In this document: piece after piece, positions 52,135 through 60,980 of the stretch | How positions within the stretch are numbered: the stretch's first letter is position 1 | Layout: the number at the start of each line of letters is the position of its first letter | Source: Asparagopsis taxiformis | Taxonomy: Eukaryota > Rhodophyta > Florideophyceae > Bonnemaisoniales > Bonnemaisoniaceae | Length of the DNA: 64,000 nucleotides | Assembly: GCA_030407315.1 (NCBI GenBank) | Contig: JALQPE010000062.1 | Location: forward strand, 1 to 64,000 | Direction of reading: 5' to 3' | Notes under the pieces: generated by a model | The model's database searches: none | What the model was told of the DNA's origin: nothing | The model's input: only the letters and a program-made list of their open reading frames with translations | Made by a program: the position numbers and the translations under genes

Positions 52135-55017
52135 ATGAATACTACAGCGGAGAAGAGCAATTCTCCTTCTGCTGAAGAGAAAAGCATCACTATTGCTCAG
52201 TACAGCTCTTCTAAAGTGCAAGTTGATCCTCGCAAAGTGAAGTTTCCGACAGTGACCTCCCGTTTGGTGCGACCGGGTCGTGTAAACGAACTGGCCAGCA
52301 TTTTCATGGATAGAGGTTTCTCTACCACTGGAACTATGATTACAGTCTGCAAAATGGAAGATAACGAAGGAGACGAGTTTTACTGCATCGATGGCTCTCA
52401 TCGCATAGCTGCTCTGCAACTATGCCTGGAGAAGTACTCAGGAAAGAACAGGGATTCCTTGGAATTGGTTTGGGTACAACAGTTGATTGCGCCGAACGGG
52501 CGTCTAATTTTCGATGCGCTGGAGGTTCTGAAACTGTCTCTCGAAGCCAATATACAAACTCACGATGTCGCTTCTGTGAGCATTGCCGACAATGTCTGTG
52601 CGGTCATAGAGTTTCTCAGGTTTTCCAACCAGATGGATCTTCCTGTTGTCCGGCTTATTCCTATTCTGAAAGAAGTGAGCTATATTCGGCCGTCCGACAG
52701 GAACCGTTCGGAGAACTCGTATAGGCAGTACATCAACATTGCGAAGGGGTTCAATCGCACAGACAGCGTTGCTGTCGTGTACTGGAGCTCTATCCCTAGC
52801 GTTTACAATGCTTTGGATAGGAACAGAGAAATCGAGGATGCAAGAACCGAGGGAAGAGATCCGGACTTTTCTCGAATTGACTCTGCCGATATGTACGGGT
52901 GCGTGCTAGATCTTGTCAATAACGCAATATTCCGCAATGGCACGGACGGACGCGGGACGCGCGACAAGGAGTGGTTCCAGTGGTTTGTGCTCGAGATGAC
53001 AGCGTCGTGGACAAGGATGAGGAGGAAGAGAGGACTTGTCAGAAATATCGGAAGCGGAAGCCCGTTCACGATGCGCACTTGGCTACTGGCTCTGTTGGCC
53101 ATCTATGATATGGCAGAGGTCGTCCGCGAATGGTTGAACTCTGCAACGATGGAGGAATTCGTGCGAACGGATTTGGCAGCAGAAAACGCGAAGGAGGTCG
53201 GGGATAATGATCATCGCATTGGAGAGCGCATTGTATTCGTCCTTGTCGACTTTCATGAAGACATGGTAGACAGAAGCAGTCTGAGAACCAAGAACGGGAT
53301 GTTTACAAACAGTTTTTACGACAAACTGGAATATGCTACCGGGACAAAGGCAATGCAGGAGACGAAAGCGGAGGAGGAGAGGGAACAGAATCGCATGACC
53401 CCCGGAGAAATAGAAAAAGCACTTGTTGCTGGCGCCAAAGCAGAAGAGGAAGAAGCACCTACTGCCGCAGAACAGGGAAATAATTCTACAGAGAAGGAAA
53501 CGGTGGAAACTCCTGGTCCTGTTCAAGCAGAAGAAGGAATATCTGCCGAAGCCCAAGTAGAGCAGGAAGTTTCTGCTGTTGTGGAGGAAGAACAGGAAAT
53601 TACTCCAAATGTGGTGGCAGAAGAAGTGATTCCTGCTGTCGCAACGAAAGCAATAGAAGAGGAACCTCTGAGTACCCCGAAAGAAGCAGAAGACCGTCCT
53701 GCCACAGCAAAAGAGGGAGTACAGGAATGTCCTGCCACGCGTCCTGCAGCAGCTGAGAAGAGGGAAGCAGAACGTCTTGCTGTTCTCCAAAAAGAACAGG
53801 AACGTCTTTCAGCTTCAAGGGCAGAGCGGGAAAGTCGTGCCAGGGATAATTCGCCGGGAAGGATTGTCAGAGAAGATCTTCCTCAGGGAAGGAAACAAAG
53901 CGGCGATACGCAAAGTCTGGATATCAACTTGGACAATAGTGGTCGCATGGACATAGACACGACTGGACAACAAGCTGGAGATGCGCAGAACCGCTCTGTG
54001 ATATTGAAACTTCGAATCAGGACACCAGAAACTAACAGCACTAGCCCGGCAGAAGCGGACAAGGAGAATTCGGGAAGAAGCGGGAGTTCTGGTGGAAGCG
54101 GCGATGAAAACGAGTCCAGGTTGCATAAGAAGCGAAGAAGGGAAGATACTAGCGCGAAGTTTTCTGAGCCCAATACGCCGGATGACAACATTGAGATTGG
54201 GCCTCCCCGGGAAAAGAAGAGTAGAGTCAATGCAAGAAAACGAACGAATGGAGAAGAAGCACCACTCTTCACTGACGAGCAAGAAAACTCCCTTCCAGAC
54301 CGCACATTCGCAGAGGAGATACCTGAGAAGCTGCCTTTATGCGTTCCTTCCAACTCGAGAATGAAGTATTATATCACAGAAGAAGACATTGATACAATCC
54401 GGACGGAGATAATGGAAGCAACTGCAGGCTACTCTACTTTGGTATGTCCCCTCGGTTCTTGTGAAAGCCAACAATACTTCAGCTACCAGAGAAGAATGAT
54501 CGACGAGCTTGGCTACGTGGTGTTGCAAGACATTTTCTCTTCTACTACAGTGGGAGCAGCTACGCACGAGTTATTCACACAGATGGCCAGCACATTCCAA
54601 GGTACTACAAGTGGCTCGAGTGTAAGTGAGAAGAACCCGTGGAAACCACTTCGACCGAAAGACAGCACTGGTGTATTCAAGACGGACCGGAAAAGCATCT
54701 GCGATGACCTTGAGCAAGAAAGCGCGCGGCAGTACAGGAACAAGCTGATTCTGGAGCTAGGTAAGGCGATTTGTGCGGAGAACCTGAAGCTCGGGTTTGG
54801 AAGAGAAGAAGCGGTGGTCTTTCCAGAAACGGGTCTTCGTCTGATTTTGACCGCAGAAGGTAGTCAGGAGCAACTTATGCATACCGATGTTCCCGTCCGT
54901 GAGGGAACTGGAACTGGTCCTCTAAACTCGCCATCATATTTCATGATGGCTGCTGGTGCGGATGGGTTCATCATTCGTATCGCCAAGTTCAGCCATGTGT
55001 GCCTACTAGGCACTTAG
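52135..55017 (+). CDS. ParB/Srx-2OG dioxygenase fusion B
   Basis: From ATG 52135 (MNTTAEKSNS). The ParB/Srx block starts at VDPRKVKFP (~25) with SRLVRPGRVNEL and CIDGSHRIAALQ (DGSHR ~86-90). The helical THDVASVSIADNVCAVIEF block (~143) and the EMTASWTRMRRKR block follow. Residues ~420-740 form an acidic, Ala/Glu/Pro-rich repetitive linker with basic KKRRRED and KKSRVNARKR clusters. The dioxygenase region begins at SRMKYYITEEDIDTI; iron-site HTD is at ~916 and SPSYFMMAAGADGFIIRI follows. The frame closes at 55017, just before the last strands, because about 14 bp are inserted relative to gene A. Two catalytic residues (distal His, Arg) are therefore out of frame. Confidence 0.78.
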   Translation: MNTTAEKSNSPSAEEKSITIAQYSSSKVQVDPRKVKFPTVTSRLVRPGRVNELASIFMDRGFSTTGTMITVCKMEDNEGDEFYCIDGSHRIAALQLCLEKYSGKNRDSLELVWVQQLIAPNGRLIFDALEVLKLSLEANIQTHDVASVSIADNVCAVIEFLRFSNQMDLPVVRLIPILKEVSYIRPSDRNRSENSYRQYINIAKGFNRTDSVAVVYWSSIPSVYNALDRNREIEDARTEGRDPDFSRIDSADMYGCVLDLVNNAIFRNGTDGRGTRDKEWFQWFVLEMTASWTRMRRKRGLVRNIGSGSPFTMRTWLLALLAIYDMAEVVREWLNSATMEEFVRTDLAAENAKEVGDNDHRIGERIVFVLVDFHEDMVDRSSLRTKNGMFTNSFYDKLEYATGTKAMQETKAEEEREQNRMTPGEIEKALVAGAKAEEEEAPTAAEQGNNSTEKETVETPGPVQAEEGISAEAQVEQEVSAVVEEEQEITPNVVAEEVIPAVATKAIEEEPLSTPKEAEDRPATAKEGVQECPATRPAAAEKREAERLAVLQKEQERLSASRAERESRARDNSPGRIVREDLPQGRKQSGDTQSLDINLDNSGRMDIDTTGQQAGDAQNRSVILKLRIRTPETNSTSPAEADKENSGRSGSSGGSGDENESRLHKKRRREDTSAKFSEPNTPDDNIEIGPPREKKSRVNARKRTNGEEAPLFTDEQENSLPDRTFAEEIPEKLPLCVPSNSRMKYYITEEDIDTIRTEIMEATAGYSTLVCPLGSCESQQYFSYQRRMIDELGYVVLQDIFSSTTVGAATHELFTQMASTFQGTTSGSSVSEKNPWKPLRPKDSTGVFKTDRKSICDDLEQESARQYRNKLILELGKAICAENLKLGFGREEAVVFPETGLRLILTAEGSQEQLMHTDVPVREGTGTGPLNSPSYFMMAAGADGFIIRIAKFSHVCLLGT

Positions 55018-55253
55018 TAAGTCATCCAGCGAAAGACAAGTACCGCGTGCCAGTGACGAACGTGCGCATCCCACCGTATTCCCTGCTTGTATGCCGAACG
55101 GACGTGTATCACGGAGGAATGGGATTCGCGGAGGGTCGTTCTTCGGTGAAGTACCAGCATCCTATCCGGTCCCATCTATCACTGCGAACTTCCAGGGAGA
55201 AGTTGCTACAGCCTCCCTTCAATGTCAACTACTGGGAGCGTTTAGATATCTGA
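55018..55253 (+). pseudogene. Out-of-frame C-terminus of ParB-dioxygenase B
   Basis: In the neighbouring frame the sequence reads VSHPAKDKYRVPV, IPPYSLLVCRTDVYHGGMGF (distal His) and YQHPIRSHLSL (Arg). These are the closing strands of the 2OG dioxygenase fold and align with SHPNRELYRVP and DVYHHEEGF of gene A. A small insertion around 55004-55018 causes the shift. The intron alternative is unlikely because the extra sequence is too short. Confidence 0.7.
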
Positions 55254-55474
55254 TGAAATTAGTTCTTAATAGCATTCTATGGCAGGCATCAAGGCCGCCT
55301 TCAAGTAAACGATGAAAGTTAGGCTAGTACATGACGTTTGCGTATGTAGACGGGTCAGGAGATATACAATACTCAATTTAATATGAGAAGGGGAGGAAAC
55401 TATGGCGGGCACTACTAGAATAGAACAAGGTAATATCGCAGTCGTCTTTGGTTGCAACATTGAGGTGAGGAAGG

Positions 55475-55759
55475 CTTACAGATGATGCAGTTTCGCTGGG
55501 GTGCTGACAGCAAAGTCATCGTTACGATGACTTTGCTGTAATGATTTGATTTCTTACAGCAAAGTCATCGTAACGATGACTTTGCTGTAAGAAATCAAAT
55601 CATTACAGCGGCTACAATTTCTTACCGGGTAAAAAATTCTTGCTGATTTTTTACCCGGTAAAATTTTCTCACCACTGTAATCAAACCTTTCCTTACAGCA
55701 AAGTCATCGTAACGATGACTTTGCTGTAAGCATCCCGGGTAAACAGCTTCGGCTGTAAG
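55475..55759. mobile_element. Foldback cluster 2
   Basis: Outer inverted arms (CTTACAGATGATGCAGTTT… against …AAACAGCTTCGGCTGTAAG) enclose palindromes at 55505-55541, 55553-55591 and 55692-55730 and two TTTTTACCCGGTAAAA segments. This gives hierarchical folding at three scales. It lies 220 bp downstream of ParB-dioxygenase B. Confidence 0.8.
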
Positions 55760-56305
55760 CGGTTGGGAGTTTCGTCCGTCTCCCACCCTGGGAAGGGTGA
55801 GAAGGGAAGTGTGGAGCCGGGAACATCGTACAACGATGGTTTGGACGGCTGTTGACGGCTCTGGGGAGCACTCTGCGTCGTGCAAGCCTGGTTTGCGCTG
55901 GCTGCACTACCTGGTATTGAACGGTTCTGTGCGCAAAGTTTACTCATGAAGGAGGTAGGGTGTTGTGTACCACACCAACCATAGTTACTAACTAACATTT
56001 GCAGTGTACTCTAGTGATGTAATTATTATTCTAGTTTCTAGCTATACAATGATATTAAGTAAGTCAGATGTGCACAGAGCATGCTCTAAGCCTAGCACGG
56101 TAGAGAAAGATAGAAGAAAGATTGAAGGGTAGGCATGCAGAAGTATGAAGGCAGCAGTATGTGTAGACTATGGCAGTGGTAAGAAAATATTTCATGCACC
56201 AAAGGGGCGGGCAGAGTGACAGTAGAGACGTGGTGTGTAGGGGGAAGGTAGGTGGAGATAATGAAGGAGGACAACAGAAATGAGAGCGAGGGTTGAGACC
56301 AACGG
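55760..56305. other. Gene-free spacer between foldback clusters
   Basis: Minus-strand ORFs (55622-55998) overlap the foldback element and carry no domain. Nothing else is recognised. Confidence 0.35.
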
Positions 56306-56515
56306 CTTACAGATGGAGCAGTTTACCAGGGATGCTTACAGCAAAGTCATCGTTACGATGACTTTGCTGTAAGGAAAGGTTTCATTACAGTGGCCATGAT
56401 TTCTTTACCCGGTAAAAAAATTCCTGGCCGCTGTAATGAAAACGTTTCCTTACAGCAAAGTCATCGTAACGATGGCTTTGCTGTAAGGATCCTTGGTAAA
56501 CTGCCTGAGCTGTAA
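56306..56515. mobile_element. Foldback cluster 3
   Basis: Outer arms containing CAGTTTACCAGGGATG and its near-complement enclose palindromes 56335-56373 and 56449-56487, with TTTACCCGGTAAA at the centre. It is about 200 bp upstream of ParB gene D and closely matches clusters 1 and 2. Confidence 0.8.
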
Positions 56516-56720
56516 TTGTCGTACAACGAAAAGTGATGTGGAAGGTTCGGATTGGTCAACCGCTGAATATTATTACCAGGGTGTATACTAATAGGAATAT
56601 GTCAGTTCTCTGAGTTTCGCCTATCTTACTCAGCTTACGCAGCAAAACAGCTTGTCGTTCAGATCTTCTTCTCTCTTTCTCAATCTTTCACTCTTCTTTC
56701 CTCATTTCTTCACCAAAGCA

Positions 56721-57654
56721 ATGGCTCAACAATCCCCCAACGCTTTCGACCGCCAGGTGCGCTCTGCCAGCCGCCGTGACAACGATTCTCCCACTCCTTC
56801 TCCCTCTCCTTCTCCTTCTCTGGCCCCCCTGTCCCCATGGACGTTTGCGAAGCTGCTGCAGCGCTGACCCAGCTCAGCCCAGCACCTAAGCCCGTCCCCT
56901 CCCCCCCTTCGGCTTCCGATCCCGCGGTTGTCCCGACAATCGACGCTGGCGTTTCCGCAACTCCGCTTCCGGCTCAATCTGCCGAAGCGGCGCCAGCCGT
57001 CGAGGGATCTGGTGCTCCTCTGCCTAGCTCGCCTGCTCCGGACATGATCATCGCGTCCGGCAGCGACTTGGCAGAGGATGCGGAGAAGGTCGATGATCAC
57101 AACGCTCGTGACATCGTACCGAACAAGCCTCTCCGCAGCACCAGGCTTGCCTACCCTGGCACAGTGCCCATCCCGGTGGATGTGTGATGTGGACTACGAC
57201 ATAAGTCCGGAGAGCTGCCGAAACATTCCAGTCTTCATTTCCCCTCTGGATGTTTCTCCTCCGGCAGTCGTGTCCAGGGTGGTCAGGCCGCATCGCGTTG
57301 ATGAGTTGAAGAAAACGTTTCTCACTCAGGGATTTTCCGTGATTGCTTCACGCGTGTCCGTCTGCGAGGTGATTGATTCCAATGCCAAAGTCCGACTGCA
57401 ATACGTCGATGGATCTCACCGAGTGACCGCGTTGAAGGCCATTCTCGAGTCGGCTGGACCTGCTCCTGCGAAGGACAGTCCAGAGTGGGAGGAGTTTGTC
57501 AAGTCTGACATCTACCGTCGCTTTGGAACTATTCCAGTCGACTTTCTCCTCCCACCGACTCGGCTTGGCCGGGATGTCTTCTGCTCCGAAGAAGTACTCC
57601 CGCTTTCACGGCCACACCCACAATGTCAGCGAGGTAACAGTTGCTGACAATGCG
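56721..57654 (+). pseudogene. ParB/Srx-domain gene D, frameshifted and cut off by unit X
   Basis: ATG 56721 starts MAQQSPNAFDRQ followed by a Ser/Pro-rich stretch. Coding then moves to a second frame (56837-57187, Ala/Pro/Ser-rich) and a third (57078-57647). The third holds the ParB block: VVSRVVRPHRVDELKKTFLTQGF, YVDGSHRVTALKAIL (DGSHR near 57408) and VDFLLPPTRLG. A last shift near 57600 gives THNVSEVTVADN, the conserved helical block, which is cut at the unit X terminus. No catalytic domain remains. At least three frame changes show that it is dead. Confidence 0.65.
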
Positions 57655-59270
57655 TCTGTGTTCTCGGAAATGGACGCGGACGTCCACAACCTCTAGTACA
57701 CCTAGTATTACTAGGCGGACGTCCATGTTCTCCAGTATTTTTGGATGTCCGCCTAGAACCGGACGTCCATGCGGTCTAGTACGTCTAGTATTACTAGGGC
57801 GACATTCATTGTTTCTAGTACCACGGATGTCCCCCTCGGGATGGACTTCCGCCATGTCTATGTCCACCTAGGACGGGCGCCGGTTCAGAAATTCAAAAAT
57901 TTCGACCCCAGAAATTTCTGCCGCCGTGCTCGACATGGATGTCCGCATCCATCACGGCGACCACTCTATTTTTCCTTGTCGGTCGACTCCAATTTCGTCT
58001 TTAATTTTTTCATCCTCTCGCTCACACCCCCTTCCTGTTGGTGCTCACCTCCCCCGTACTGTACCTCAAACACCCCCAATACCACTCTAGCACGCATTTT
58101 CAGATACCTATCCCCGCTTCCACGGTGCACACCTCCATTCCATACCTACTTTTCTGCTCTACCGTACAGATTTCGTATAACCAGTCCTCATACTACCTCA
58201 GAATAGGGCAAAACACCCCTATCTCCTCGACCATGCTCTCCCCCATCACCTTTGAAACGTATTGTTCTTCAGTACCCTCTCTCCTCTACCCTCAACCCCT
58301 CTCCTTCGCCCTCTACACAAACTTCCCCTGCAGCTTACTCTTCCAAAACCTCTCACTCCCCATCCCGTACCCGACCTGCTCCACCCCTCCCTCCCTCAGC
58401 TGCTCCATGCCCCCACGCCATCCGCATCTTCGATACCGTATACACCACCACCACCGGCCCACGCTCCCGCACTGCGGGGTGGCTCCCCCGCCGTATCCCC
58501 AGAAACCTCCCCGCTCTGAAACACATATCAACCCCCCACTTCGCACCCTTCCTCCCACTCCCCTCCCTCCCCAAATACAATAACCCCCTTCTTCTCCATC
58601 ACATCCCCACTCACCACAGCCAGAACAGACGCCACCCCCTCCCTTCTTTCTCCTCACTTTCCTAAAAACCCCTCCTCTCGGCGCCTTCAACCGCACCCTC
58701 CTACGGTCCCACCTAAACACCTCCTCCGCCCTCACTACCCCAACACCCCGCAGCGTCTCCCCAATCCCCATAATATGCTTGTCGGCACTCCTCTCCGAAT
58801 CACAATCCATTCTAAACCCGCACTCCGTACATTTCCACCTCCCCCTGTACCATCCCAAGATTCCATCCCCCACAGAACACATCCTCATACCACAGAAGAA
58901 TTTTCTTCCTCTCATACCTCATCCTTAAAACCTCCATCAGCTCCATGTAAATTTCGATGAAAATATTTTCTCTACTATGCAATCTCAAACATGTATGAGC
59001 CTATGCCTTTCCGCTTTGTCAACCCTGAATATTGGTACTCATGTATTCATAAAATAGGGCCACCCACATCCCTATCCCGTTCTGCAAGCTTTACAAACCA
59101 CTAGACGCATACTCCACAACTATACAACAAACACTACTCGCTATTTCAGACGACGCGGTACACAAGTAGCGTAGTGTCAACCTTCCGTGACGCCTTCCCT
59201 GATGCGTACAAGTGGGAAACACGTCTAGACGTATATCAGAACTGAGTGCGGGAATTTTCGGCACAGGAGA
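57655..59270. other. GGACGTCC-rich end and pyrimidine-rich tract of unit X; no supported gene
   Basis: 57680-57860 repeats GGACGTCC and CTAGTATTACTAG motifs. 58040-58960 is C/T-rich on the plus strand and yields proline-rich ORFs on one strand and Gly/Trp/Arg-rich ORFs on the other (for example 58313-58915 minus with WKCTECGFRM). Composition explains them; coding potential is unproven. Confidence 0.4.
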
Positions 59271-59274
59271 TGCT

Positions 59275-60720
59275 GGGCCACCAAATTGATTTTTCGGAAA
59301 TTTTAGAATTTCTGGGCTGGCCAGCAATGCAATCGAGCTGGACATCCACCGGACGTCCATTTCAGGTTGGTCGCGAAAGGGTGGGGCGGGACCATGATGA
59401 AACAAGGACCAAGACCTTTCCCTGACGTGTTGAGCCTGAAATCGACCCTTCGTGAGACGCGATTTTGGCTTACAGTTGGTGCTAATAGAAGCCAGTGATA
59501 GCCCCGATCGGGGCGGCAGCCGGCTCCGGCTTACAGTTGGTGCTTACAGACGCCAGTGATAGCCCCCGATCGGGGCCGGCGGTCGGTTCCTGGGGCCGTT
59601 GTGGCCAAATTAGACACCCTGATTTGAATTAAAATTTGGGCTATTCTCAAAAACATGCACATGTGAACATGTTTTTGAGATGGGGGTGTGCCGTACGGCA
59701 CAATCGACCGCCCAAATCGTTGATTTTTGCAAGATTTTTTGTGCCCGAAATTTTAGAATTTCTGGGCTGGCCAGCAATGCAATCGAGCTGGACATCCACC
59801 GGACGTCCATTTCAGGTTGGTCGTGAGAGAGCGGGGCGGGACCATGATGGAACAAGGACCAGACCTGTCCCTGGCGTATTGAGCCTGAAATTGACCCTTC
59901 GTCAGACGCCATTTAGCCTTACAGTTGGTGCTTACAGAAGCCAGTGATAGCCCCGATCGGGGCCGGTGGCCGGTGCCTGGGGCCGTTGTGGCCAAATTAG
60001 ACACCCTGATTTGAATTAAAATTTGGGCTATTCTCAAAAACATGCACATGTGAACATGTTTTTGAGATGGGGGTGTGCCGTACGGCACAATCGACCCGCC
60101 CAAATCGTTGATTTTTGCAAGATTTTTTGTGCCCGAAATTTTAGAATTTCTGGGCTGGCCAGCAGTGCATCTGAGATGGACATCCACCGGACGTCCATTT
60201 CAGGTTGGTCGTGTGCTGCCTACATCCACGCATTGCAGCAACTAAGCAGGCGAGTTCACTACTCATACAAAGTGCACGGAATACGAGTAACGTGATGGGT
60301 GAGTAGTGTTTGTCGTGGAGGAGTAAGGCAGGACCATGATGGAACAGGGGAAACGATGTCACCCTAGCATAACTTAGGCTTGAAGCCTGGAATCGACCCA
60401 TCGTTAGGCGCCATTTAGCCTTACAGTTAGTGCTTACAGAAGCCAGTGATGACCCGCTCGGGGCGGCGGTTCCGGTGCCTGGGGCCGTTGTGGCCAAATT
60501 AGACACCCTGATTTGAATTAAAATTTGGGCTATTCTCAAAAACATGCACATGTGAACATGTTTTTGAGATGGTGGTGTGCCGTACGGCACAATCGACCGC
60601 CCAAATCGATGTTTTTTGCAATATTTTTTTGTGCCCGAAATTGTAGAATTCTGGGCCGGCCAGGAATGCATCTGAGTTGGACATCCACCGGACGTCCATT
60701 TCAGGTGATCGTGTATCGTG
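59275..60720 (+). repeat. Four degenerate tandem repeats of ~390-500 bp
   Basis: The phrase AGAATTTCTGGGCTGGCCAG, or a close variant, occurs near 59305, 59753, 60141 and 60645. Each is followed by a GACATCCACCGGACGTCC segment, a variable 3' part, GGGGCCGTTGTGGCCAAATTAG, an inverted CAAAAACATG/CATGTTTTTG pair and the palindrome TGCCGTACGGCA. The left unit X copy has only about one and a half copies (1383-1960). ORFs crossing the array are repeat artefacts. Confidence 0.75.
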
Positions 60721-60980
60721 CACGTCCAGCCATTACCAGAAGCAAGTTGGCGATGAAGCACGTATAAACCCAATTGTTCTGCTATTTCTAGCATAGACCA
60801 TCGAGTCTAGAGATGTGAGGGAATCGTCCTGGAATCATGCTCCAACCCACTAGGGAATGGACAATCTAGTTTGAAAGCATGGAACGGAAGTGCATTATAG
60901 TAGGTTCATAGATTGAAAGTGATAAAGGAGATGATTATATTCTCGATAATTGTTTGCTAAAGTAGTTGTTGTTAAGATAT

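Noticed and set aside
53083..53790. 235-codon Phe/Cys/Arg-rich minus ORF
   Set aside because: Shadow of the acidic, repetitive linker of protein B on the plus strand.
51045..56515. CRISPR array
   Set aside because: The repeats are few, palindromic over their full length, irregularly spaced, and embedded in larger inverted repeats. The context is eukaryotic and no cas genes are present.
59610..60794. Overlapping ORFs of 74-217 codons in unit X
   Set aside because: They read through the ~390-500 bp tandem repeats and contain the same peptide again and again; no start context or domain supports them.
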